Below are positions 48,298 to 60,900 of a stretch of 64,000 bases of DNA, in pieces. Position numbers and translations under genes: made by a program. The notes under the pieces were generated by a model. It was not told where the DNA came from, did not search any database, and saw nothing but the letters and a program-made list of their open reading frames with translations. The DNA comes from Lineus longissimus (Eukaryota; Nemertea; Pilidiophora; Heteronemertea; Lineidae). The stretch is from contig NC_088314.1 of NCBI RefSeq assembly GCF_910592395.1, positions 1,240,001 through 1,304,000 of the forward strand, in the 5' to 3' direction. The stretch's first letter is position 1, and each line of letters opens with the position of its first letter.

Positions 48298-50833
48298 TCA
48301 TACTTCATTGGAATCAGATAGGTGATCCGGTAGAGTATTACTAGCACATCTAAATCCAAGGTTAGAAGCTGAACTGTCTGGCGTATTTTGGCTCCTGGCT
48401 GAGCAGCGATAACGGTAACAGTACTTTTTTGTACACATATAAGATCCTCCTTTTTTGACTTTATCTTTTCCACTTTTTGGGCCATGCTGAAAGATAAATA
48501 ATACCATAGTGAAAATGTGATATTAATAGGCAGTTGAATATTGTGTACCAGGGGTGTAACTCTGATGGTTGTGACTCTTTGATGAATCGGCTCGGAAATT
48601 CAATCAGCATACCTTACACTGGAGAGGGTCCTTTGGCCGAGGAGAGCTTTGAGGAGACAAAACAAATACCTGTAAGATTTATGAAAGATGCATCCTCTTA
48701 AGATGTCTTAGCTTAGCAATCACACGATTTCCATGCGGCTAATATCACATGGATAAGCTCAGCTGCTGCCTACATTGAGTCATCAGTACTTCGATCTTGC
48801 CACATGTTTCAAGCGAACTCACAGGATTTTTCTGAAGCTCCGTACTGTGATGTACTTCCCACCAATCGGATGTCCACTCCCAAGCATTTCCAATGATGTT
48901 TTTCACGCCAAACTTGTTTTGGGGAGGGTAGGAAGTCACCTGAAATACAAAACATTCAATGGATTGCGGAGCATGGGTTAATGTGTCTGTAGGTAAAAAG
49001 CATAAGTCATTATGATTTTTGTCAGTTAGGTTGTGTTTTAGAGTTGCACTGTCAAATGTTATGCTTGACATGTCACAAATCTTTGTATAATGCAAACCAC
49101 CTTGAGGGACAGGGCAGCGTCATTCGAATGACTTTTTGCTATTTGCTTCAGCTTAACACTGCGTGAACTTACAGGAGCTGTTGTAGCATATCCATCATCT
49201 TTTGTATTGTTTCCTGGGAAGTCTCCATGCCAGATGTTCATCCAATGTTGGTTCTTAGGCATCTCCTTGTTACCCCACGGGTACAACCTAAAAAGTTAAA
49301 TCTTGATGCTTATAATAGATTCAAATTCTAAACTTCCCCAGGAACCGTCTTCATATCACTTGGAGACCGCTGTCTCTAAGATGGAAACTCATTTTGAGGC
49401 AACACGTTTACTGCCTTTAAAACTGGAGGAGCCGACACAAAATCCCAGACGACTTGGACATAGAGATAAGACATCACACTGACACAATGGGAACACATCC
49501 CATACCTTTCAGTCAAGCCTCCTTTGCAGACATATTCAAATTCAGCTTCAGTTGGTAGTCGCTTGCCTGCCCAATCACAATATGCCACAGCATCATTCCA
49601 TGAAACATGTATCACAGGGTGATCCATTCTGAAATGAAAATTCAACAATTCGGAACAAATTAACATAGTTTTGCAGAAAAAGTGATTTCATTTTCAAACT
49701 TCAAACAAATTAATGAACATCAACATAAGTTACAAATGTAACTCAAAAGGACATTTGTTCTGATTTAAACATATTGATTGATGTACCTATTTTTGATGTC
49801 CGTGTCTGGTCCTTCGGGATGTTTCCAGTCTGCTTGTTTGACCGGTAACCACCAAGGTGCAGCGGCAACCTGCAAAAATCAATTGAAATTGACAGCTTAC
49901 ATAGTTTAATTGGATTAGCACCCAATCTAGTCCAACCCTATTGCCCTCCTCCTGGAATTTATTTCTTGTGAACGACTGTGATTCTTTTGTTTTCTGCATC
50001 AAGACAAGGATACTCACTGCTTGTGATATTCCCTTCAGTACTTCTGGACTGATAAAAGCTTCAAGAACAAAAGAGTCGCCAAACTTTTCTGCCTGAAATA
50101 TAAGTTGCAGTATATAATTAGAACACAATACAAGGAATAGCAACACCTCTAGATGTAAATTTTCTAAGCAATTTTTTACATATGGTTGCTGCAAACCATG
50201 TATAGGCTTCTTTACTACCGTTCAAGCTCCAATCCAAGGACATTGGTTGGTTTTATATGAAAATAATCATGACATACCATCGAAAATAAAGCCGTGCTAT
50301 AAGGGTGTCAGTTTCATTGTAAGTACCTCAGTAACATAACCAGTGTCCTTAGTGAATAGCTGAAATTCTGCATTGCTGACTTCATGAATGTCCACATAGA
50401 AAGAGCCTATTTTTGTTCTTCTTGCTGGCCCCTCACCATCCTGTGGAAACAGAGGCTTGTCTGTTCCCATTAAAAACTCCCCACCGTTGATTAACACCAT
50501 TTGATTCGTTCTACGGAACACTGGACTATTTTTAGCTCCACTGTATTTCACTTTGTCATGGTCTGCTTCTCCCTGCTCAACATCTTCATCTTCAACTGCT
50601 GCAGCAGACGAATCGTCGCCATCTTGGTTCAGATTCTCCCCCGATTTTTCAACGTTTTTCCGATTCAAAGCACCACAACCGCACGATTTTTCATCACCAG
50701 TTGCACCATCTGGTTTGCTACATGAACTCTGATCATCTTCACCGCATGCAGTAATACTGAGGAGACCAATAATGAGCAATAAAACAAGAAATTTTGAAGA
50801 AATCAACATTTTATTTTTCATGGGCGCAGCCAT
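48298..50833 (-). CDS. SUMF1: Formylglycine-generating enzyme (sulfatase-modifying factor 1)
   Basis: Seven exons in phase: 50327-50833, 50018-50092, 49787-49869, 49506-49628, 49173-49287, 48823-48939 and 48298-48486, giving 402 aa (human 374). The enzyme acts in the ER, oxidising the active-site Cys of sulfatases to formylglycine. The N-terminus [20 protein letters not shown] is a signal peptide. The Cys pair SCGCG of the N-terminal extension is present, followed by an acidic insert longer than in vertebrates ([12 protein letters not shown]). The catalytic fold follows: [61 protein letters not shown], then KGGSYMC and [17 protein letters not shown] with the two catalytic cysteines. Minus-strand CCAAT boxes lie about 226 bp upstream (51059-51063). 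The SETMAR-like stop codon is only 326 bp upstream of the start, so its promoter is compact. Confidence 0.96.
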
Positions 50834-51159
50834 TTTGCAATGAGGTCACATTGCAGGGGTTTGATTAAAATGTGAACTCACGGCAGCCGGCCGTACATAT
50901 TTGCGCGCCAAATTCAAATCAGCATGATCGCCAACGTGGCTGCTCTATCTAAGAGCTAGCTCTATTTAGGCCAAGCTTAGAGTAACCAGCTGGTTACTCC
51001 AGGGACAAGTAAGCGATTCTTAGGCCGGGCACTGAGGATGACCTTGAGTCTGCCTGTGATTGGTCATTCATGATGCACCACATAGACTACAGAGACCAAT
51101 GATCAATTCACAGGCAACTCCAGATCAACATGAATCAAACTTTGAACGAGTTATAGTTT

Positions 51160-52304
51160 TCAATACAACGATGGGTCATACGGAAGAAACCCACGACAGG
51201 AAGACGCACCGCAATAACACGGCTTTCGTTTTGATGTGATATCACAATCTGGGACATCAGTCATATCGTCGGCGGAGGCTAACGACGCCTCAATCGACGT
51301 CGCTCCGTTATTTAACCTAAATTCACCGGAATAGTCAAATGTTAATTCCTCTCCTGAGTTGATGTCTCTTGCCGCAAACAAACACAACTTGGGCACGTTG
51401 TTATCAACTCTAACCGGGAACATGATTAGATTCGGCGCACAAGAATGGTTGATAAATCGTCCCACATTGCCCATTGCACTCGGATCAACGCAGGTCTCAA
51501 CTGTCCCGAGATTTGGCAAGATTTCTCTCAAGACAAGAATATAGTTCATAGCATTCGTCTCATGGGAAATTTCAGTCCTTCTCTTCGCCTCCAACATCGT
51601 CAAAATCTCCCCAGCGTACTCGCACACGAATCTAAACTTTGGTATATCTTCCGCAGTTTTCAAACCTAAGCCTTTCCAGCTTGTGCGAAAAACTATGAAC
51701 TTCGTCTGTACTCCAAATTGGACAACCCTGTTCGGACATTCTTGAGGACAGCGACAGTTCTTGCTACATTCGTAAATAGGCTTTGCCGTCGTGGATGACA
51801 CGGCGATTTCTAGGATTCGTCCGTCGTGTGCGTATGTCGGGCCAAAGCGACCAAGACAAGGACAGTCTTCGTGGCATCGGTTGCTGCAGTCGCATCCTTC
51901 GAATTCTTCTTCAAAGTGCTCCGTTGATGTCCCAGGCCCAAGAATATTGCATTTGACATACTGAAAAGAGAATAAAGAGCCAATTCAGTTTGAAGACATA
52001 AATTCCGAAAATGCTTCTGACTACCAAAAACACTGGGACAATCATGTCACGTCCTTGACGGCAGAGCTCGCTCCACGGCCACACGACGAAGTGAACAGTG
52101 GCCTCGTAGCCACTTCTTTCCGGTTGCCTGTGGTAATCCATAATTTAGATCAACCCAATGAAACGGCATTACAGATAATGTTACAAATTGCAGCAATACG
52201 CCTACCGTAAACGCGGCTAAGGCTAATTCTTGTCCAATTTCACTCTTGATGGCACATTGCTCGATACCCTTGCTTAGATCTGTGTGCTCCATATCATCAC
52301 ACAT
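51160..52304 (-). CDS. SETMAR-type SET-domain histone-lysine methyltransferase (no transposase)
   Basis: Two exons, 52206-52304 and 51160-51960, join at phase 0 (AAFT|YVKC), giving 299 aa. Exon 2 contains a Cys-rich pre-SET domain (CDCSNRCHEDCPCLGRFG ... CSKNCRCPQECPNRVVQ), the SET domain (GLGLKTAEDIPKFRFVCEYAGE, FVDP-like TCVDPSAMGNVGRFINHSC with the NHS cofactor motif, ELTFDYSGE with the catalytic Tyr) and a post-SET CYCGASSC. Sequence and ending FLPYDPSLY resemble the SET half of human SETMAR (FLPFDSSLY). Known relatives methylate histone H3, reportedly H3K36 or H3K4; the substrate here is unknown. The mariner transposase fused in anthropoid primates is absent, as expected outside that lineage. 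It sits head-to-tail with SUMF1, its neighbour in human too. Confidence 0.93.
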
Positions 52305-52749
52305 TCAGTCGGGAAGGCTGGACAATAACATGTTCTGGAAGAATTGATTCCTCGCGTGCTGCCATCTCTGATGAACAAGTCAAACTAAAGGATGCTTGTC
52401 TAGGTGTCGACCAACAGAAAAAGAATGGAAGACTGTACTGCCGGTGGTGTAGAAGTTTGAAATGTCCCAGGATAGAATGTACATGTCCAGGGAACAAAGA
52501 ATCTTTTTAATATCTGACGGTCATGGTTTCTATATTGTAGAACCATTACCATAATCCGTCGAAATACAATGGGGCCGGACACTTTTTTTTTCAGCAGAGG
52601 AATATTTCACTCTACCAATACCAGGAGTCAAAAGCCAGTCGGGTGTCGTCCAGACATAAAAAATATAAAAAAATATGTTGGTAGAAAACAACAACTAATG
52701 ATTGAATAAACATAAAACTAAGTGCAAATAAAAATTAAACAAAAATGCG
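52305..52749. other. 5' flank of the SETMAR-like gene
   Basis: Nothing recognised apart from overlapping short frames. This should contain the SETMAR-like promoter and 5' UTR. Confidence 0.35.
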
Positions 52750-52821
52750 TTCCCACTCCGGGAATTGAACCCGGGCCTTCTGGGTGAAAGCCAGAAATCC
52801 TAACCACTAGACCAAATGGGA
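52750..52821 (-). tRNA. tRNA-Glu (anticodon TTC)
   Basis: On the minus strand TCCCATTTGGTCTAGTGG ... ending GTGGGA with discriminator A. The anticodon loop CTTTCAC gives TTC, and the T arm is CCGGG-TTCAATT-CCCGG. It differs from the plus-strand copy at 25604-25675 in the acceptor stem, anticodon stem and T loop, with pairing conserved in most changes (e.g. TCTGG/CCAGA). Confidence 0.93.
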
Positions 52822-53103
52822 TTGCTGAATGACATATTCGCCTGTGTTGTATAAATTCTCACTGAGACGACTAGTTACCTACCTCGAGTGTACATTTAAG
52901 AGCTTATGTTACTTGTACACACCAGTCACCATGAATGTTGTGATCGTCGTTTTTGGTTGAAATTAGATTCTTTGGGGCCGCCCCTTTCTTTGGTTGCTTG
53001 TCTTTTTGTTGTTGGAGGTTGGGGGTATTCATGGATGGTGTCAACTGTAGACGGTTTGGAGGACTGGAAGGTTCTTTTGCCCAAGTGGGTCCATTGTTGC
53101 TAC

Positions 53104-53215
53104 ACGCTCCGGACGCGGTGGACCGGCCTCGTCCCTCACCCTATGAGACAGAATGAATAGGATGACGAAATGGATTGCCCCGGGAGTCTATTTGTTGACA
53201 GCGGATCGAAATTCT
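53104..53215 (+). pseudogene. Relic of the caveolin C-terminal exon
   Basis: About 87 bp align with 40405-40490 of the caveolin third exon almost without gaps: TGGACC(A/G)G, CTCGTC, AGGATGACGAAATGGA, TGC and GGAGTCTA are shared. In the caveolin frame the codon CAG before DDEMDC is TAG here, and the AG acceptor is changed, so it cannot be the same exon. No caveolin core is found nearby. Confidence 0.6.
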
Positions 53216-54973
53216 ACTTCTTCTCGGAGTTGGGTACGAATGCATTGACAAAACATCTTGATGAATGCTATTGTGATAACCCGGCACGGGATGTCCCCGG
53301 AGACAAGCGAGGGTTAGGGGCAGAGTAATGTTGAATACCGACTGTGATCAGTTTTTGGCCAGGATTATGATTTTAGGCCTAAATAGTCGGTGCCAACGGG
53401 AGGGGGCCGGGGAGTTATACAAAAGCCTAAACTGTCTTTAGTTGGTTTTGTACAGGATGTCTTAAGAAAATCAAAGGGAAAATTATCCAAATCTGAGCGA
53501 GCGCCGTGTTACATAGGCCCGAGTCCTGGGAGTAAAGATTAAAGAATACCCAAGCAATAGCGAAACATTTATACTGATATGGAAAATATGTTGGATTTGG
53601 AGCATTAGAATAAGTATAGTTGTTATAGCTAATCATATGAAAATTAAGCGGTGTATTAAGAAAACGAAATAAAGGGATAAAAAATAATCCAAAAGGCAAA
53701 TACATACTTGGTATGTGGACGTGTTGGCATATCGTCTGACTGAGATTGTTTTTATTCGATTAAAACAATTATTGCGACTGTTTTCTTTGCTTTTTTAGTA
53801 AAGAAATAAAGGTGTTGATGTTAGTTATACTTTGGAATGTTGAAAACAATGTTTTTTCACTTAAAATGACATTGTATGAACAAGTAACACTCTATTTCAA
53901 TAAATTGCTTTTAACGAAGCGGAGTATGGGAGCAACTGGACCCTATTTGGAGGAATAAGGATCTGAGACATAAGGTAAGGAAGGTCAATATTTTCATCCC
54001 ATCCTCCTCTTTGAAGTACACCCTGTCCTCAGGGGTTAACATTCACGAGGTGAGTTGACGGATATGGTGGCTCATCGATAACGCCTTACTTCAGATATTG
54101 ATTTTAGTAGTTATCTCCAACACGCAGCTTCTTGGTGGTCAATTACTATAAAAAGACCATTTTGTCTTTGATTAGTCCATTCTAAGGCGGTTACCTCTCG
54201 CTATACCGTATGTGCACAATTTCATGGTCTCGCGTCAATGTCCCACTGTTACTCACACAAGAAGGACCATTACTCTGTTCAGTGGAATGGAAATAGAAGT
54301 TTTCTCTGCTAGTATGGGGTATATTTAGTCTTAACACTAACTTGTGAATAAGGGACGAAACCACGAAACGGAATAGTCGTTTGGAAGCCTTCTAGCCTAC
54401 ATCTGACTTCATCGGCAAATGAAAACTGACAGAAACTACCTGTCGCAAATCCACCAGAGGTGGTCCGAGGCACTGGTAGTCTCCATCGGGGCCGCTTGCA
54501 GGGCTGCTTGGAAATCATTGGCACATGGAGTGATGAGATTATCTCTATGCGGCGGGCCAGCAACAAGTGGAATAGCCTGTCCCATTGGCAGGATATGAGG
54601 AGACGGAGTGACGGAGTTGTAGCACTACGGATGGGAAATGTAGGTTCCTCTAAGTGCCATGTCAGTGTCACGCGAGGTTTCCTCTCCGGTTTGTTCCTTC
54701 ATTCTACACACTAAAATAGCGGCATTTGGCGGACGATAAGATGAAACTGATCGGTGCTGCGACAGCGCACAATCAGACTCGAGTCTGACGATTTTCGGGC
54801 GATTCCATAGCCTCTGTGATCTGTCTTCTGTATAATACAACTACCGTCATATCTGTACATCATCATGGCAACTCAACAAGTCTGCATGGAATAATATATC
54901 AGTCGTGATCGATGCCGGATGCTCTAACACAAATTGTATTGAATATTTCATACAGGTAAGCCCTCAAGACAAA
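53216..54973. other. Intergenic upstream of the CNBD2-like gene
   Basis: No coding exon or RNA gene recognised. An acceptor-like TTTCATACAG at 54947-54956 precedes the CNBD2-like start codon and implies a non-coding first exon in this interval. Confidence 0.35.
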
Positions 54974-57900
54974 ATGGACGTCTCCGCCAAGACACAGTCT
55001 CTGGACGACCTGTCGCGGTACAAGTCCACGCAGCGGAGGAGCGACAACATGATGAAGAACCTGAGGCGAAGTCTGCAAGAGGAACGGTGGGAGACGAACA
55101 GTGCAAAGCTGGAGAAGAACTTGTCTTCCACTTATAACTCAAATAGTAACTCGCTAGCACAGGGTGGAGAGTTTTATAGGTAAGTGATTTATCATCTTAG
55201 CCCAACAGGTCAAAAATCCCGACCTCACATTAGGACTTCTGAATGGTTAAAAGTCGGGACGTTGCGATCTCGGAGCCTTGCGTGTCGAGATGATGATATA
55301 CATGTAACTACATAAATCGTTTGAAAGTATCGCCCTCCTGTTCTGTTTGAGAGTAGGAGACCACCATAGGTATTAGGAAGACTTTTTCCGTAATGGACGT
55401 TTTGTTAATTTTGCCGCCTAATTGTATGTAACAATCAACCTGAGAAGAGCAGGAGTGAATGGCTCAATTTGTGAAGATGTGGTCTGACACTATCAAATCT
55501 ACTTTGTCACAGGTTAAATCGCTCTAACATTAGGCGCACGTTGGACGCAATGGACGGCTCACGAAAGACGGTAAGGAGCCGGTCCCTGTTAGATGCCTCA
55601 ACCACGAGCATGTCGCAGTCAAGCCTCTCAGTGGTCTCGTACTCATCTCTGGGGAAACAGAAGAAAAAGAAACAGAAGAAACGCTCATTACAAGAAACGT
55701 CATCCAGGAAATCGAAGATGAATCTGAGTACTAGTATTCGGACCATTGAAGACACAAAGGAGGAAGTTGATGACAGTAACTTCTTCGATAGGTTCCAGAG
55801 GAAGGGGAAGTTTTATAAGCGGACGAAGTTTATCATTGTGATGTCAAGGGTTTACCACGAACAGTCGCAAAGGTAAGGGTGCATTTCATATTTGAACCTT
55901 GAATCTTCAAACTGAACGTCTCAATGATTTACAAGTATCGATGTGCCACTGTCTGTGAGGTCCCACTCTCATCTAAATGATCAGACAGCATGGATGCGAC
56001 ACTGTCAGCGAGGTCACACTCCCAGTTTATGTGATCAGGCGTGGATTTCTAAAGCGCTGTCCAGAGCAGGCCTACTCGACTTTAGATTGCCGCATTTTGT
56101 TTTCAGGGTGAAAGATGTGCTGAGCCACTTCGATGCCATGGATGATTCGCTTGAAGACATCGACCTGTTTCAGACAGCCTTCCCAAGCATGGATCTCATG
56201 TTTGATGTGACGGACTATAAGCCGTCCTTGAAGGTATGAATTAGTAGGAAAAAAGCTTCGGAATCTCTTTCTATTGAGGTGCCCGCCTGGTGTTATCACG
56301 GACCTCTCATTATCCGTCCTAAAAATTTCTAGCTGGCAAGCTACAGCTAACGTTGGCGACAGTGAGTAAGTGGCATTGTGAAGTCCGTGAAAGACAAATA
56401 CAAAGACATTGAAAACTAGAATGATTTCAGCCAAGAAATTACTCGTATTTAGCACTGAAGTTACTGACATTACTATACCTCCTCTCTTGGACCGATATTC
56501 ATTGTTTATATCCACAGGGTCGCATATCTAACGAAGTGAAGCGGGTACTCTCAATACCCCCCGGACAGCGGACAGAGAAGGAGCTCCATGCAGTCAGGGT
56601 TGGGCTGATCAACTACCCGACCATCTGCCAATACCCCGTACAGATGCAGCAAAAGATTGCCGAAAGGGGTTGGTATGAAGGGTAGGCATACTTTGATATG
56701 GGCTCCAACTTTAAGGGTTCGCCAACACTTCACGGAAAGAAGCAGAGTTAGTTCCCTGGCCACCTTTGCAGTATCATTGTAAACTTGTAAACCATTTTAC
56801 TTTTTCCAGACACGCCGCTCGCAACGTGATACTCCGGGAGGGCCACAGTGTGCTCTATTTTTACGTCATACTCTCTGGATCAGGTAAGAGACATTCTCCG
56901 AGCAGGTCGAAGGGAAGACGTCCCATCAATATACCAGTCTCGTTCTGGGGCTGCGCAGAGGTCAGAGATTGATCATATCATCTATATGATGATCCGGCAA
57001 ATACTAAGTAATTGTTTGGTATAATGCACCTTCCGTTCTTTGTCCCCTTGACAGAGGTCGTTAGTATCGTTAGATTCTGGCGAAGTATTATCTTTGCACA
57101 TTAAAGTTATGGATATAATACATTAACTCGAGATATAGACACAGCTTAAACCAAAAGTTCACCATTACCTCCTGTCCATCTTCAGCTGTTGTTGTCGTGC
57201 TGACCCCTGACCGCACCAAGGTCAGACGTGTGTGCACCCTCAGGCGCGGCGACATGTTTGGGGAGTTGGCCATCGTCAACCGCACACGCCGCCAGTCTTC
57301 GGTCATCTCGAGGGAACACTTGGAGCTACTGGTGCTGGATGAGAGCGATTATAATGATATCTTCTTGACTGGAGGCCTCAACGATATCAGCGACCCTTTC
57401 CTCAAGTAAGGGAGAATTAGATACAGCACAACCCGCGCGTCAAAGATGTCTGTCGTGCCCGCTTTCTTGAATTGTTCTCATTCATTAGCTTCACGTCAAT
57501 CAAAGACATTGTTTCTTGTAGCTTTCCAATGATAACTGATTTAAGCAAAAGAGATCAGCTTCAGATCTTGAATTTGAGATCTTGTCATTTGGGAAGCACA
57601 AGGTTTTCGTCAAGTGTCATTCTCTGGTAAAATTTAGTTGTATCTGTTTTTGCAGAAAATCCAAGTATTTGGATGGATGGCCACTGGAGTGCCTTCGAAA
57701 TAACACAAAAAAGGCGATGTACAGTTACTTTAAGTGAGTAAGGATCATTTAATAGATGACTGAAGTGATGTAGATATCCACTATTTCGCTGATGATGGCA
57801 ACGAAAGGACGAGTAACTGGCACTCATCCGAATACTTGAAGCAAGTCGTATGGCTAAGAACTAGAGACAGACATGTATCTGCAGAGTTAAGCAAACGTGG

Positions 57901-60900
57901 TACTCCAAGCCCTTTTGATAACAAAAAGGCACACGAATGGCGAAGTCCAGGAACCTTCATCAAAATATCTTTATATCGTTGCATCTTTCGTTAACAGGCG
58001 CGGCACAGTCGTGGTGCAGAGTAACAAGTTCTCAGACTGGTTGTACTTCATCAAGTCCGGCAGCTGTAAGGTCCTTCTCAAGCTCAAGAACTTTGATCCC
58101 AGGAGGAAGAGAGAGGACGAGACAGCTAGGAAAAGTAGGTTTCTTGCAATATAGTTCATTCGCCAAGTGGACGTTGGAAATGGCTAAATAAGTGACTCCC
58201 ATCACTAAACACCGGAGAAGGGAGTATACTGAAATGCCATGTGCAGAGATGATGGCTTTCGGGCTTTGTCTTTATGATTAGCATGATTTCACCTACATCA
58301 TTGTTGTCGACGATTGTGCGGCAAGTTGACATTCGACCTCGTTGTTTACTTGTAGAGCGTCAAGAAAAGGAGGACCTGGAGGACTTGATCTGTCACCTTC
58401 CCCACTCCGAGCAGCTAACAGTCCGTCTCGAAGAGGAGAATCTAAAACTAGAGGCACAGTCGTTCACGTATCAGCTGCTCCTTCCTGACATCAACGTACC
58501 AACAAAGCCATCTTACAGAAAGAACAACTTCAGGAGATCAACTGTGAAGGAGGCGGATGGAGAGAATAACGTGGTACGAGTTTGAGGCTAGTATTAGCAG
58601 ATGAGATTGTTAGCCTCAACGAAATATAAGACATGGTGTGACTGCATAGCCATGCAAAGAAACTACGATATCGTGTTGGTTGTTCGAGTTTCATTTAAAT
58701 TAAAGAGTATCCTCTGCTTTACACCTAATCTGTCTTGCCCAAAGTTACCTTGAATGGCAAGAGAAAGCCTACTAAATCCACCGACCCAAAGTCCCTTGTC
58801 TCACACGATAGGTTTACCTTAACTCAAACATTGGAAAAATACCTATGATATGGCGTGCATGTTCTTCATGCAAATAGGCTTCCTATCCCCTAAATTCTTC
58901 TGATAAATTGTGTATCCTCGAAGTATGCATCAAATGATTGTGACTTTAACCAGGAAACCTTTGCCTTCACCTCCTTCCCACCGTAATGACCTCGACCTTC
59001 ACCGTATTCCTGCATGTTTCACCTCTCCTGCAGACCCCAAGAAGAAAAACAAATGCTTCATCAAGAAGGTCCAGCATAGCCTCCATCGTCATGAAACTCC
59101 CGAGTAGAATGCCCACCATGTCTTCTCAGGTAGGAGCCAGTGTCCTCAACTTCACTTCGCGGCTACTGTAATGAACCTCGTCAACGGGATAACTAGCGAA
59201 AGAAAGAGTTGTTCCATGGAGTTTCTTTGTTTAGTTTTCAACTAACGGGGCAGATGGAGTAGTAGCTTGTATAGTGGTATTCATCACGATCCCCCAGCTC
59301 AGACAACGCAACGAAATCGAGTTGAGAAGGTGTAGGAGACTGAATACACCATGAACCCCATTCGCAGAGTGTCATGAAAGCCTACTAACGTGAAGGGCTG
59401 ATTACGGCTGTAGGTTTCACTACCGCAGTTGCAGCATAAAGCTTCTTATCATCATCATCAGAAGTAATGAACAGCATTCGTTCTTGTTCGAACTATTGAT
59501 TAATATTGTATCATTCAATCTGTTTTTTTACACGAAAGCTGCTTTTCTTAAAAAGACAGCAACTAAGATCCCGACATTGAAACGGAGGTGACTTATCTTG
59601 ACTGCTAATGCTTTTGCTTTCACGAGCAGGCTCCGTTCCTGGCCAAGACGCCATCAGCTGCCTCATCGGGCAAGCGAACACCCGCGGTACCAAACCTTTC
59701 CCGACGACTATCGAAGAGACGACCTTCAGAATATGGTAAGTTTTGAAATTAACTCGGACAAAACTAGATGCAAGATCTTGTTACAAGTTCTTAATAACAG
59801 GTTCAAGCGAGTAAAAGCAGTATAATCTCTCCGACCATGGACTTATTGGTCGGAGACTGAAACAAAATCATCACGATCTGAGGGTTCAGATGTATCCATT
59901 TGACACGTTTTCATCAATTTCATGAGTATTTTTTCAGCTAATTCCGTGAGTGGTGCTAAGAATCGAGCAACATCGTCAACAAAGCTTAGCTGATATTACG
60001 AAAATGAAATACGAGGCACTCAATATTCTAAACCATCTGATAATCCCGACAGTTAATTGATCGTGAAATTTGCCGTTTGGTTGTAATAAATCCGTTGGAA
60101 TATCGACCAATGGGATCGATTGTTTTCTTCATTGCGGAGTGGACATGGCGCTCCTGCATCAATTACTGCTCGGGTTTCTCCGTCTGGAATTGGGGACAGA
60201 AAAGGCAGATATCTCCGAAAAACGTCCAATCCAGCAGTCCACATCATTGTGGTGAAGGGCGGAATGGTCGATGTTGTACCTTATATTGTCTCCTTCTGGA
60301 CTTCTGGGACTTGAGTTAGTTGTTACGACTCTTACAGACTACCCATGTCAGATTTGCGCCAGGGAGGATGACAGTCTGACGGCGGTGTCTAGTTTTGAGC
60401 ACCAGTCAGCAAAGTAGTAGGAGTATTCCGAAGATGTTTTCTGGCAACTTACCAATAAGGAGGGATATTTCCGCTCGCCTCGGGTAAGGAGCATTCCCTC
60501 CTTATAGCCAGACACGCACGCTACTCTTCTGTTAGGGCAGAGACAGTGTTTTCCAATCTCCCGCGAGCCTGGGAGGGAAACAGATGGAAGCGTGATTCGG
60601 ATCAATGAGAAATCTGAAATCTCGAGATGACTTAGCACTGTTTCTGGTATCGTATATGGTGTGATCGATTCAGGGAGTGCTTATGCTGTCGGAGACGGAG
60701 GGCCCCAGAGTAAAGACCAGTCGCTTACTAAGGGTACTCACTCAGTAACCCTCCACTTAGCGTTTTTGGAACGCGGCGTGGAATAACGTAGGCCAATTTG
60801 GAGTAACCCGCTGATGTGGAGATGTACCTGTATTAAGGAGCCAACTCCATTCCCAGACCATACAAATATATTAATGTTCTTTCCAATAGCCACTTCTTCG

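Noticed and set aside
48613-48650. Candidate extra SUMF1 exon (frame RPKDPLQCK, reminiscent of the family's NPKGPPSG)
   Set aside because: The flanking exons 48823-48939 and 48298-48486 already join in phase giving [11 protein letters not shown], which matches the family; an added exon would disturb it.
52906-53160. 84-codon plus-strand frame overlapping the caveolin-exon relic
   Set aside because: Only its last few codons align with the caveolin tail; the rest is Leu/Trp/Gly-rich without homology, and the frame stops inside the aligned part.
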